From an uncultured Desulfovibrio sp. (GTDB taxonomy: Bacteria; Desulfobacterota; Desulfovibrionia; Desulfovibrionales; Desulfovibrionaceae), in assembly GCA_913060505.1 (NCBI GenBank), contig CAJXRQ010000030.1, positions 1-33,900 of the forward strand: 33,900 bases of DNA, in the 5' to 3' direction. This document shows positions 9,328 through 17,186 of the stretch, in pieces. Each line of letters starts with the position of its first letter. The first letter of the stretch is position 1. The notes beneath the pieces were generated by a model. It saw only the letters and a program-made list of their open reading frames with translations. It was not told the DNA's origin and made no database searches. The position numbers were made by a program, and so were the translations under genes.

Positions 9328-9547
9328 CGGCGCATATTTTCATGAATTAAACCATCAACCGTTTTATAGGGTTAGAGAATTTTTAAAGCTTTCCAGTCGA
9401 AGGGGAAGCCTATTCGCCAGAGGTCATGTTGTTGCAATGCAGAGGAACGCTGATTTCTTCGAGATCTTCGAGGTCGATAACTTCGTAGTCAGTGGCATCA
9501 TATTCTTTCATGACTATTCTCCTTTTTGGGTATGAAAATATGCGCCG
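9328..9547. repeat. 16-bp perfect inverted repeat flanking the precursor gene
   Basis: CGGCGCATATTTTCAT at 9328-9343 and its exact reverse complement ATGAAAATATGCGCCG at 9532-9547 bracket the 33-residue peptide gene. A second inverted pair, ACCATCAACC at 9351-9360 and GGTTGATGGT at 9554-9563, is interleaved with the first, so the two pairs cannot nest in one simple hairpin. The right arm lies in the leader just upstream of the ribosome-binding site, the left arm just downstream of the stop. Confidence 0.85.
9410..9511 (-). CDS. candidate TOMM precursor peptide, 33 aa
   Basis: A short gene with an ideal ribosome-binding site, AAAGGAG seven bases before ATG at 9511, and a TAG stop at 9410. The peptide begins MKEYDATDYEV, continues with a very acidic segment IDLEDLEEI, then SVPLH, and ends in CNNMTSGE. 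An acidic Leu/Ile-spaced leader followed by a short Cys/Thr/Ser-containing tail is what a YcaO/RRE system needs; candidate cyclisation residues are C26, T30 and S31 (perhaps S21). It lies between two methyltransferase genes on the same strand, in the interval where a precursor would be expected. The long in-frame extension upstream (to 9670) has no start signal and overlaps the neighbouring gene. No homologue is recognised; the call rests on context, composition and the ribosome-binding site. Confidence 0.75.
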   Translation of the reverse strand: MKEYDATDYEVIDLEDLEEISVPLHCNNMTSGE

Positions 9548-9590
9548 ATATATGGTTGATGGTCTAAGCCTCGTAATTGGGTGTGTTGCG

Positions 9591-10391
9591 TCATTGACGA
9601 GTCGCAACCGCAGTGATGATCGCGGCTCGGGGATTTTTTGACCCGAGTCGTCTCCCTGAAAATCCTTCATAGAATTGAATGTCGTTAAACCCGGCTTTCT
9701 CCATGAATAGTTTCATTCCATGTGGCGAATGGAACCGGATGGGCCGAAGAGTCGCGTCAAATGCCATTCCCTGATTCTGGTGGCTGAATTGTCTGAAGTC
9801 TTCTGTTGTAGCGATGCCTCGGAGAGTGTCTTGCGGGGTGCTGGTGTAATTTACTGTTAAATGTCCCCCCTTGAATACCTTGGCCATTTTCGACTTCCAT
9901 CCGTCTGCATTCCAGAATTCATATGCATTGAAGAAATTGAACATGAATATGCCATCAGGATGCAGCAATTCGTGAACCTGCTGCAAAAAAATCAAAACAT
10001 CCCTATCTTTTAATGTGTACACAATGGAAAAGAATGCAAAAATCAGATCGTAATGTATAGATGACGTAAAGTCAGAAAAATTTGTATTAAATAAATGTGC
10101 ACTAACATTATGGCGAAGCATTTTGTTTTTTAACACACCGAGCATGGATGAACTTTCATCAATTCCTGTTACATGCCAACCATTTTTCGCTAAAGGGATA
10201 ACATATCGACCAGTTCCACATCCTATATCCAAAGCTGTACCAGAATTAGTATCCATTTTTGCTTTGCATATATCAAAAATGAAATCTGTTTCATCCACAG
10301 CAATTGGTCCATACATAATGTCCCAAAGCTGTGCAGCTTCAGAAAGAAACATATTTGATCGTTTGGATTCTTTTGCGAGTGTACTTGTCAT
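9591..10391 (-). CDS. class I SAM-dependent methyltransferase, 266 aa (first gene of TOMM operon)
   Basis: Methyltransferase with motif I ALDIGCGTG at about residues 53-61, an acidic end of strand 2 (GIDESSSM) and a motif IV-like region LIFAFFSIV. It is the promoter-proximal gene of the minus-strand RiPP operon. Its DNA is visibly more AT-rich than the rest of the operon, especially in its first half, which may indicate separate acquisition. No clear Shine-Dalgarno sequence precedes ATG 10391; an internal ATG (MFLSEAAQ) is also possible. Substrate unknown; peptide modification is inferred from location only. Confidence 0.82.
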   Translation of the reverse strand: MTSTLAKESKRSNMFLSEAAQLWDIMYGPIAVDETDFIFDICKAKMDTNSGTALDIGCGTGRYVIPLAKNGWHVTGIDESSSMLGVLKNKMLRHNVSAHLFNTNFSDFTSSIHYDLIFAFFSIVYTLKDRDVLIFLQQVHELLHPDGIFMFNFFNAYEFWNADGWKSKMAKVFKGGHLTVNYTSTPQDTLRGIATTEDFRQFSHQNQGMAFDATLRPIRFHSPHGMKLFMEKAGFNDIQFYEGFSGRRLGSKNPRAAIITAVATRQ

Positions 10392-10520
10392 AAAAAAAAT
10401 TTTCGTGTTATATTACTTTTTTGTGTCAATATAAAATTATATTCCTGTCGAATCGTATTTTCATTTTGTTAGTTCTTAAAGTGGGGGCCGCCAATACAGC
10501 TAACGCAGAAAGGAGTACTT
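10392..10520. other. divergent intergenic region upstream of the TOMM operon
   Basis: AT-rich gap that must hold the promoter of the minus-strand RiPP operon. On the minus strand there is a TTGACA-like hexamer around 10424-10429, but no well-spaced consensus -10, so I do not assign a promoter. No RNA gene or operator is evident. Confidence 0.4.
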
Positions 10521-10523
10521 TTG

Positions 10524-10760
10524 ATGGAAAAAGGAAAGGGGGGGGCAGTCGAGGGGCCTCCAAAGAGCAGGACAGCACCATCCAGGAGTGAGGAATTCCT
10601 GAGATTTCATACGTTGGAGTCTGCTGATATTTTGTTATGGTATTCGGAAGACGTTTTTATTGACCTTTTCTGGGTGCTTGCGGCAAAGATGCCGAGAGTG
10701 CCTGATTTGTATCCTTTAAAAGTGTACATTTTGATGCTGCTTGCTTTAGTTTTTTGTTGA
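10524..10760 (+). CDS. doubtful small ORF, 78 aa, with G8 tract near its start
   Basis: The ORF has a good ribosome-binding site (AAAGGAG eight bases before ATG 10524). The product starts MEKGKGGAVEG, is basic and proline-rich early, and ends with a hydrophobic stretch VYILMLLALVFC that could be one membrane segment. It is not recognisable. A run of eight G at 10538-10545 sits within the first codons. An AT-rich inverted repeat (AAAAAAACA, then TGTTTTTTT, about 10775-10797) follows the stop. It may be a real small gene, a remnant, or chance. Confidence 0.3.
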   Translation: MEKGKGGAVEGPPKSRTAPSRSEEFLRFHTLESADILLWYSEDVFIDLFWVLAAKMPRVPDLYPLKVYILMLLALVFC

Positions 10761-10887
10761 AAAAGCAGTGGAAAAAAACATCACCTGTTTTTTTATCTTA
10801 TTTTTTCAGCCTCCTATGCCGACTTGCGATTTTCTGTTTCGCAGCCAAGATTTGTTCATTGCCGGAGAATTCAATTTCAGTTTGGTG

Positions 10888-10914
10888 TTGACACTCAATG
10901 CGTAGAATAATAAT
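10888..10914 (+). promoter_or_regulatory. candidate sigma-70 promoter of the sia-type operon
   Basis: A perfect TTGACA at 10888-10893 is followed after 15 bases by AATAAT (five of six matches to TATAAT) at 10909-10914. The spacing is shorter than optimal. It lies about 80 bases upstream of the diguanylate cyclase gene. The remaining bases between 10798 and 10993 show nothing else that I recognise. Confidence 0.4.
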
Positions 10915-10993
10915 TGCGTGAAAACGATTTTCAATTTCATAAAAACACGCGTAGCCTGACATCGGAAAAGCCGAGCGGTGGGCGGCATTCGCA

Positions 10994-12163
10994 ATGGTTG
11001 ACGTACATATGAGCAGAGAGGTTTTCAGAAAGGAAAGACAGGTGCTTGCGGACGCCGGAACAGCTGCGCTGGGTGCAGAAAAATCCGGAAATCCCTTGGC
11101 CGGCGCGTTTTCCGTGCTGGTTGACGAATACGGACGCCTTTTGCGCCAGAGCAGGCGGTTGGTCACCATGGGGGATCGCATGCAGCATGCCCTGAATTCC
11201 CTGAATGATGATTTGACTCTGAGTGAGCAGAAATACCGGGGTATATTCGAGAATGTGACCGAGGGCATTTTTTGGTGCGACGCAAACGGAGCTTTGGTGG
11301 AGGTCAATCCGGCCATGGCCGTCATGTTTGGGTTTCACGATTCGGAATTGTTTCTTGAGGCCGTGCCCGATTTCCGTTCCCTGTTTTGCAACCCCGAGGA
11401 CTACGAACTCTATGAAACCCTGCTTGCCGCCGATCAGGTCCGGCAGTTTCAGGTGCGGTTGTGCAGCTCCGAAAGCGGGCCGCTTTGGGCCGAGCTTGGT
11501 GCGAGTGCCATGCAGGAGTTGGAGGATGGCCCCGGCGGGGTTGTCGGCGTGCTGGCGGATGTTACCGAGCGCAAGCATATGATAGAGGAAATGCGCCGCC
11601 TGGCTCGGACGGACAGTCTTACCGGACTGTTTAACCGGGGATATTTCATGGAGCTTACGGAAAGGGAGCTTGCCCGTTCCCGACGCAACGGGGGCGCACT
11701 GTCCATGCTCATCGTGGATGTCGACAACTTCAAGAATGTCAATGACACCTACGGGCATGACGTGGGAGACAAAGCCCTTGTTTCCCTGAGCCGGATTCTC
11801 CGGGAGTCCGTGCGGGAAGTTGACGCCGTGGGGCGCTTTGGCGGTGAGGAGTTTGTGGTTCTGCTGCCGGAAGCCGACCGCCGGGATGCCTGTCGTGTGG
11901 CGGACAGGATCCTTGATTGCGTCAGGAACGCCAAGGTCGGTGTGTCGGGCGGGGTTTTGCGCATGACCGTGAGCATCGGCCTTACGTCCTTTGAGGAAAA
12001 GGAAGAGGATTTGGACAGATTGATAAAATACGCGGACATTGCCCTGTATGCGGCCAAAAAAAATGGCCGGAATCGGGTAGAGGTCTACAGGCGATCCGTC
12101 TGCGCGTGCCGGGAACACGGCACCTGCGGCATGGAGGATGAAGCGGAAGGGCAGGAGTCATGA
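10994..12163 (+). CDS. PAS-GGDEF diguanylate cyclase, SiaD-like role, 389 aa
   Basis: Makes c-di-GMP from two GTP. Layout: an N-terminal helical, probably coiled-coil stalk (residues 30-72, EYGRLLRQSRRLV and on), a PAS domain (about 73-190), and a GGDEF domain (about 200-370). The catalytic signature is GGEEF at 283-287, and an RxxD product-inhibition site (REVD) lies exactly five residues before it, so both activity and feedback inhibition are expected. The gene overlaps the SiaA-like phosphatase gene as ATGA. In Pseudomonas aeruginosa, SiaC activates the cyclase SiaD; this enzyme occupies the SiaD position but carries a PAS domain. A Cys-containing tail (CACREHGTCG) follows the catalytic domain. 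Confidence 0.9.
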   Translation: MVDVHMSREVFRKERQVLADAGTAALGAEKSGNPLAGAFSVLVDEYGRLLRQSRRLVTMGDRMQHALNSLNDDLTLSEQKYRGIFENVTEGIFWCDANGALVEVNPAMAVMFGFHDSELFLEAVPDFRSLFCNPEDYELYETLLAADQVRQFQVRLCSSESGPLWAELGASAMQELEDGPGGVVGVLADVTERKHMIEEMRRLARTDSLTGLFNRGYFMELTERELARSRRNGGALSMLIVDVDNFKNVNDTYGHDVGDKALVSLSRILRESVREVDAVGRFGGEEFVVLLPEADRRDACRVADRILDCVRNAKVGVSGGVLRMTVSIGLTSFEEKEEDLDRLIKYADIALYAAKKNGRNRVEVYRRSVCACREHGTCGMEDEAEGQES

Positions 12164-13344
12164 GCTGGATTCTCGGCATGCTCCAATCCGTTTTTGATTG
12201 GCGGGTGGAGCGCAAGGTGACTATCGTGCTTTTCTGGAGCATTGTTGCGGGGCCGCTTGCCACCCTTTTGGTGCTGCACTCCAACGGTACCCATGTTGCC
12301 ATGAATCTTCTCGTGGGCTCACTGACAGCATCCATTATCCTTTTTGTGCCCCTTTCCAAGTGGATCAGCCACGTTATAGCCCTGAGAAACATACGTGAAC
12401 TCAATGCCCAATGCTCGCTTCTCAAGCAGGGCGACTATGCACATGTGGATCTGCCGTTGAAAAATTGTGATGAAGGAGGGCACGACTTCATCCTCCTCAA
12501 ACGCAACATGTACTGGATGGGGCATGCCATTGCGGTTCGTGAAAAGCGGCTTCAGTCCGCCCTGTCCGAGCTTGCGGCCAGTCAACGTCAGATTTCCGAG
12601 AGCCTCGATTACGCGCGGCTTATTCAGACATCCTTTTTGCCAGATAAGGCCCGATTGGGCGAGTTTTTGCCGGAACATTTTCTCATCTGGAGCCAACGCG
12701 ATACTGTTGGCGGCGATTCCTATTGGTTCAGGAAGTGGGGAAACGGATATTTTGTCGGCGTCATGGATTGCACCGGCCATGGAGTGCCGGGCGCGTTCAT
12801 GACGCTTATCGTGCACTCTCTGCTGGAGCAGGCCGTGGCGGAAGGCAATGGCAGCCCCGCCTCGGTGCTCGGTTCCATGAACCGGCTCATCAAGGAGGCA
12901 CTGGGCCAGGATCGAAAGGAATCCGTATCCGATGACGGCATGGATTGCGCTCTTTGTTATCTGGATAAGGACGCGGGCCGGATGGTCTTCGCCGGGGCTT
13001 GCAGTTCCCTGTATTGCATGGGGCCGCAAGGAGTCAGCATCATCAAGGGGGATCGTTGCGGGCTTGGATATGTGCGTTCGCCCATGAGTTTTCAGTTTAC
13101 CGATGTGAAAGTCCCGCTGGAAGGAAAGACGCGTTTTTATATGGCCACCGATGGCCTTGCGGATCAGATCGGCGGCGAAAAACGGCTTCCATTCGGTAAA
13201 CGCCGGTTCATGCGGTTCATGGAGGACCATGCTTCAGTCCCCATGAGTGAACAGCGTGGTGTCCTGTTACATCTTTTCGAGGAATATCAAGGCGGCGAAG
13301 TTCGCCGAGACGACGTTACCGTGCTCGGATTCGAGTTCGGATGA
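12160..13344 (+). CDS. siaA: SiaA-like membrane PP2C/SpoIIE phosphatase, 394 aa
   Basis: Two N-terminal membrane helices (about residues 20-45 and 48-72) are followed by a HAMP-like linker and helical segment, then a SpoIIE-type PP2C phosphatase domain from about residue 145. Metal-site residues are visible in GGDSYW, DCTGHGVPGAF, ATDGLADQ and RRDDVTVLGF. In the SiaABCD system, SiaA dephosphorylates SiaC and so switches on the cyclase. The gene overlaps its upstream neighbour by four bases. The periplasmic loop between the two helices is very short here, so large-ligand sensing by a periplasmic dCACHE-like domain, as in Pseudomonas SiaA, is unlikely. Confidence 0.88.
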   Translation: MSWILGMLQSVFDWRVERKVTIVLFWSIVAGPLATLLVLHSNGTHVAMNLLVGSLTASIILFVPLSKWISHVIALRNIRELNAQCSLLKQGDYAHVDLPLKNCDEGGHDFILLKRNMYWMGHAIAVREKRLQSALSELAASQRQISESLDYARLIQTSFLPDKARLGEFLPEHFLIWSQRDTVGGDSYWFRKWGNGYFVGVMDCTGHGVPGAFMTLIVHSLLEQAVAEGNGSPASVLGSMNRLIKEALGQDRKESVSDDGMDCALCYLDKDAGRMVFAGACSSLYCMGPQGVSIIKGDRCGLGYVRSPMSFQFTDVKVPLEGKTRFYMATDGLADQIGGEKRLPFGKRRFMRFMEDHASVPMSEQRGVLLHLFEEYQGGEVRRDDVTVLGFEFG

Positions 13345-13355
13345 AGGGGGACAAT

Positions 13356-13910
13356 ATGGCAGACAGCCTGTTCAGGTATTATGAGGAAATGCGGCGGGAA
13401 GGTGTAATTCTTTATTTTAACGGCCCGTTGTCACAGGCCGTGGTGGAGAGCATCGCCGAACTGATGCGCAGCAAGATGAATGCGGAGGACGCGGGCATGG
13501 GGTCCGTGCAGCGAGTTTTTTCCATTCTTGTGGAACAGATGCAGAATATCGTGCGCTATTCGTCCGAGCGCCAGATTTCTTCCGAGGATCAACAGGGGGA
13601 GATGGCACAGGGGCAGGTTGTCGTTGGACGCGAAGAGGATGGACGCTTTTTCGTGGCTTGCGGCAACAAGATGCTCACTGGTGATTGCAATGAACTTTCC
13701 CGACATATCGAGGCTCTTCGCCGCATGACCCCGGACGAACTCAAGGCATACTACCGGGAACGCCGAAAGCAGAAAGCTCCGGTCAGCAGCAAGGGAGGCG
13801 GGTTGGGGTTTATCGAAATGGCTCGCAAGGCCGCACGGCCCATGGATTTTGATATCCGTCCCCTGGATGGGGATACCTCGTTTTTTTCCATGAAGGTCGT
13901 GGCTCAGTAG
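13356..13910 (+). CDS. siaB: SiaB-like protein kinase (DUF6272), 184 aa
   Basis: Small GHKL-like kinase that, in the known system, phosphorylates SiaC and thereby inhibits cyclase activation. The N-terminal YYEEMRREGVILYFNGPLSQ, the helical region ending QNIVRYSSE (a likely N-box-type segment) and the C-terminal GGGLGFIEMARKA glycine-rich nucleotide lid are characteristic. I chose ATG 13356 because AGGGGGA lies just upstream; ATG 13341, which overlaps the previous stop as ATGA, would add five residues and cannot be excluded. It sits between SiaA- and SiaC-like genes. Confidence 0.85.
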   Translation: MADSLFRYYEEMRREGVILYFNGPLSQAVVESIAELMRSKMNAEDAGMGSVQRVFSILVEQMQNIVRYSSERQISSEDQQGEMAQGQVVVGREEDGRFFVACGNKMLTGDCNELSRHIEALRRMTPDELKAYYRERRKQKAPVSSKGGGLGFIEMARKAARPMDFDIRPLDGDTSFFSMKVVAQ

Positions 13911-13919
13911 GAGGTTTTT

Positions 13920-14327
13920 ATGACCAGATTCAGCGTACAGGCGACCAAATCGTCGCCCCTTATTGACTTTGATCCGGAGGCCATGTCCTTCGAGATCAGG
14001 GGCGAGTCTTATCCCGAGAATTGCTGGGCCTTTTACGGCCCCATGTTCGACTGGCTCGAGGATTTTTTTGCAAAGAGCAACGGCGAACGCATGGAACTCG
14101 ACATGGAAATTCTCTATTTCAACAGTTCAACCTCAAAGACGTTCATGGACCTGTTCGACATGCTTGATGCACAGGCGAACGAGGGCAAAAATATTGTGGT
14201 AAATTGGCGATACCATGAGGAAAACGAGTCCGCCATGGAGTGCGGCGAGGAATTCATGGAGGACGTTTCCAACATTACCTTCAATCTCATAGAATTCACG
14301 GACCGGTCATTGAAGGAAGCCGTATGA
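13920..14327 (+). CDS. siaC: SiaC-like phosphoprotein (DUF1987), 135 aa
   Basis: STAS-like switch protein. The family hallmark ILYFNSSTSKTFMDLF is present around residues 64-79; T71 aligns by eye with the Thr phosphorylated in Pseudomonas SiaC. In the unphosphorylated state SiaC binds and activates its diguanylate cyclase, and SiaB and SiaA act as kinase and phosphatase. The ribosome-binding site AGGAGG is clear before ATG 13920. The stop overlaps the next start as ATGA, linking the module to the AAA ATPase that follows. Confidence 0.9.
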   Translation: MTRFSVQATKSSPLIDFDPEAMSFEIRGESYPENCWAFYGPMFDWLEDFFAKSNGERMELDMEILYFNSSTSKTFMDLFDMLDAQANEGKNIVVNWRYHEENESAMECGEEFMEDVSNITFNLIEFTDRSLKEAV

Positions 14328-15307
14328 ATGCAAACCAGATAAAGGCGGCGTTGCGGACGCTCATTCCTCTGCGCCAACCCGTGTTCCTTTGGGGCGCGCC
14401 CGGAGTAGGCAAAAGCCAGGTTGTAGGTCAGATTGCCACTGAACTTGGAAGGGAATTGACCGATCTTCGTGCGGTGTTGCTTGACCCGGTTGACTTGCGG
14501 GGATTGCCCTCTGTCAATGGTGATGGTGTGGCCCATTGGTGTCCGCCTGCTTTTTTGCCGACGCAGGGCGAAGGCGTACTGTTTCTGGACGAACTCAATG
14601 CGGCCCCGCCTTTGGTGCAGGCCGCCTGTTATCAGTTGGTCTTGGACCGCAAGGTCGGCGAATACACGCTTCCGGACGGTTGGACCGTTGTGGCTGCGGG
14701 TAACCGCGAGACAGACCGTGCCGTAACGCATCGCATGCCGTCCGCTCTTGCCAACCGTTTTGTGCATCTGGATTTTTCCGTTGATGCCGAAACGTGGCTC
14801 GAATGGGCCGACCAGCAGGGGATAGCCGAAGAGATCAGGGCATTTATTCGTTTTCGACCCAATTTGCTGCACGATTTTGACCCCAAGAAAAGTGAAAAAG
14901 CCTTTCCTTCTCCCAGATCATGGGAGTTTGCCGCACGGATTATCGCGGCCTCGCCCGAGCCTGAAGTGGAGTTGGGGCTGCTGAAGGGGACGGTTGGCCC
15001 CGGCGCGGCTGCCGAATTTGCCGGTTTTTCACGGATGTTCCGGCAACTTCCCGATCCCGACGAAATCATAGGGAATCCGGAAACGGCTATTGTACCTGAA
15101 GACCCTGCCACCCTGTATGCTTTGTGTGAGGCCCTTTCAAAAAAAGCCGGGGACAGCACTGCGGAAAATATCATAGCCTATGCTTCGAGGTTGCCATCGG
15201 AATTCGGGGTGTTACTGGTTCGTGATTCCGTGAAGAACCACCGAGGTGTGGTGGAGTCTCCGGCATTTTCCCTGTGGGCCACCGCCAATTCGGAAGTATT
15301 GCTGTAG
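14324..15307 (+). CDS. MoxR-type AAA+ ATPase, 327 aa
   Basis: Walker A GAPGVGKS near residue 27, Walker B VLFLDELNAA near 85, and a sensor-1-like segment VVAAGNRETD near 123 mark a MoxR-family AAA+ ATPase. Start ATG 14324 overlaps the SiaC stop by four bases; the frame open further upstream is shadow. MoxR ATPases usually work with a vWA-domain partner as a chaperone-like pair, and such a partner is encoded next. Its coupling to a SiaABC module suggests co-regulation, though its target is unknown. Confidence 0.9.
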   Translation: MNANQIKAALRTLIPLRQPVFLWGAPGVGKSQVVGQIATELGRELTDLRAVLLDPVDLRGLPSVNGDGVAHWCPPAFLPTQGEGVLFLDELNAAPPLVQAACYQLVLDRKVGEYTLPDGWTVVAAGNRETDRAVTHRMPSALANRFVHLDFSVDAETWLEWADQQGIAEEIRAFIRFRPNLLHDFDPKKSEKAFPSPRSWEFAARIIAASPEPEVELGLLKGTVGPGAAAEFAGFSRMFRQLPDPDEIIGNPETAIVPEDPATLYALCEALSKKAGDSTAENIIAYASRLPSEFGVLLVRDSVKNHRGVVESPAFSLWATANSEVLL

Positions 15308-15315
15308 GTAAAACC

Positions 15316-16623
15316 ATGGAGGTAGCCCGCAAAAAATTGCTCAAAGCCAGAACTGGGCTGTTGCTGGAACATCCGTTTTTCGGCTCGTTGTGCCTGCGCA
15401 TGACTCCAGTACCTGATCCGAAGTGTGCGACCGCATGGACCGACGGCAGAACGCTGGCCTACAATCCCGCCTATGTTGAAAATTTGAGTGATGCCCATGT
15501 ACAGGGCCTTATGGCCCATACCGTCATGCATCCTGCCTGCCAGCATCATGCGCGGCGAAAGAATCGTGATGCCCATTGCTGGAACATTGCTTGTGATCAT
15601 GCCATCAACTGGATTCTTCTCGACGCGGGAATAGCGTTGCCTCCCGGATATCTGGATAATCCCATGTATCACGGGCGTACTGCCGACGAAATCTATGCCG
15701 ACTTGCGTTCGCATGGAGGCGAGGAAAGTCGGCCAGCTCTTTCCGAAGGAGAAGGGGAAGCTCAGGGGGATTTGGATTGGGACGGCCCTGTCGGCAACAT
15801 GGGGGAGGGTGATGATCCCGAGGACAGTTCGGAGTCTGGATCTGGCGATGCCGGAGGTGACGGGCAGATTGCGGAGGGGAGTGCCGGGGACGATCCTGCT
15901 GATTCGGCTGATGAGCAGCATGGTGATCCCGGTGGCAGTGGTGAAGTTCGTGACGGGCATAATGATGTTGAGGGCGGAGCGTCCGATGAAGGCGGTTCTG
16001 ATGAAGAGTGGGAACTTGCCCTGGCTCAGGCCGCGCAGCAGGCGCGAGACATGGGGGATTTACCCGGTTCCTTGGAGCGGTTGATCAAAGAGGTTCTGAA
16101 TCCGGAATTGGACTGGCAGGAGTTGCTTGAACGGTACATTTGTGAGCGCGCCCGCGACGACTATAGCTGGACGCCGCCCAACAAGCGTTTTTTGCATATG
16201 AATCTGATTCTCCCTTCTCTTTCCCATCGAAAGCTCCCGGAAATTGTTTTGGCCATTGATACTTCCGGCAGTGTTACGGATACGGAAATGAATCAGTTTG
16301 GCGCGGAGCTATCCGGTATTTTGGAAACATTTGATACGACTGTCCACGTAGCCTATTGCGACAGTGCCATGACTGGAACCCAATCCTTCGGGCGTAGTGA
16401 TCTGCCTCTGGAATTGACGCCGGAGGGCGGTGGAGGAACCGACTACCGACCTGTGTTTGAGTGGGTGGAGCAGGAAGGAATGGCCCCCGCATGTCTGGTG
16501 TATCTTACCGATATGGAATGCATGCATTTTCCTGAATGTGAACCGGAATATCCGGTGCTGTGGGCCCGGGTTGGAGGTGCGGGAAATCCTCCTCCGTTCG
16601 GTGACATGATCGATATTCGATGA
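15316..16623 (+). CDS. DUF2201-type metallopeptidase-like/vWA-like protein, 435 aa
   Basis: The N-terminal domain (residues 1-130) has the putative metallopeptidase-like HTVMHPACQHH segment. The middle (about 135-240) is an acidic, Gly/Ser/Asp-rich low-complexity linker. The C-terminal vWA-like domain (about 290-435) carries the MIDAS-type DTSGS motif and a later TDMEC segment. This is the typical partner of MoxR-type ATPases. Start ATG 15316 was preferred over the longer frame, which would overlap the ATPase gene. Substrate unknown. Confidence 0.87.
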   Translation: MEVARKKLLKARTGLLLEHPFFGSLCLRMTPVPDPKCATAWTDGRTLAYNPAYVENLSDAHVQGLMAHTVMHPACQHHARRKNRDAHCWNIACDHAINWILLDAGIALPPGYLDNPMYHGRTADEIYADLRSHGGEESRPALSEGEGEAQGDLDWDGPVGNMGEGDDPEDSSESGSGDAGGDGQIAEGSAGDDPADSADEQHGDPGGSGEVRDGHNDVEGGASDEGGSDEEWELALAQAAQQARDMGDLPGSLERLIKEVLNPELDWQELLERYICERARDDYSWTPPNKRFLHMNLILPSLSHRKLPEIVLAIDTSGSVTDTEMNQFGAELSGILETFDTTVHVAYCDSAMTGTQSFGRSDLPLELTPEGGGGTDYRPVFEWVEQEGMAPACLVYLTDMECMHFPECEPEYPVLWARVGGAGNPPPFGDMIDIR

Positions 16624-16636
16624 ATAGGAGGTACTC

Positions 16637-17098
16637 ATGAAAATTGAATGGAAAATCGAGAAAAGACGCGGCAACCACAGGCCTGTACTGAAATATGCAA
16701 TTGCTCTTGAACCGTTTGAGGTGGATCTTGCCGTTCCGCAGGTCGTGTTGGAGGAAGCCATAGCCCGCCCGCCGTCCGCATGGCGTTCCTTTTGCTACCC
16801 CGGAGAAGACGAACGCGCAGGCGTCCTGCTTGACTGGTATCGTCTGGTCACCCCATCACATAAGAAAGGGACGGAGAGCGGAGAGTTGACACTTGCCTGG
16901 CGGAATCCGGAAAGCGGTTTTGATGATGTCAAAGAAGCGTTTGTCCGCCTCAGGTACGCTTTTGAGCAAACATTGACCAATGCACACGACAGTGCTCCGT
17001 TGGAGATCGTCGAGAATCTTGAGCTGAGTGAGAGCACCCGCAAGCATATAGCGGCCGGGGTTGCTTCTGCTCGATTCTTGGCCGCTGTCGGGTTTTAA
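16637..17098 (+). CDS. conserved-looking protein of unknown function, 153 aa
   Basis: It is preceded by AGGAGG at good distance before ATG 16637 and lies 13 bases after the vWA gene, so it is the last gene of the operon. The product has no membrane segment or signal peptide and is a mixed alpha/beta protein with a helical C-terminus (VKEAFVRLRYAFEQTL and on). I do not recognise a family; a role with the MoxR/vWA pair is inference from position. Confidence 0.7.
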   Translation: MKIEWKIEKRRGNHRPVLKYAIALEPFEVDLAVPQVVLEEAIARPPSAWRSFCYPGEDERAGVLLDWYRLVTPSHKKGTESGELTLAWRNPESGFDDVKEAFVRLRYAFEQTLTNAHDSAPLEIVENLELSESTRKHIAAGVASARFLAAVGF

Positions 17099-17152
17099 TT
17101 CATGATGGTAAATCTTTTCATATTTGTGACAAATTAATACCGAAATTTATTT

Positions 17153-17178
17153 TGACATTTAATTGCAATTGGTTTTCA
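17153..17178. promoter_or_regulatory. imperfect dyad upstream of the Fur-family gene
   Basis: A dyad TGACATTTAATTG / CAATTGGTTTTCA is centred on the perfect palindrome AATTGCAATT (17161-17170), just before the regulator's start. TTGACA at 17152-17157 is inside it. The position suits autoregulation by a Fur-family protein. The match to a Fur box is only partial. Confidence 0.4.
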
Positions 17179-17186
17179 GTATCGCA

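Noticed and set aside
9410..9670. 86-residue version of the precursor ORF
   Set aside because: The extension overlaps the upstream methyltransferase gene and lacks a ribosome-binding site; the internal ATG at 9511 has an ideal one.
10937..12118. 393-residue minus-strand open frame
   Set aside because: Antisense to the clearly real PAS-GGDEF cyclase; its length is due to codon composition of that gene.
12319..13230. 303-residue minus-strand open frame
   Set aside because: Antisense to the SiaA-like phosphatase, whose PP2C motifs are intact.
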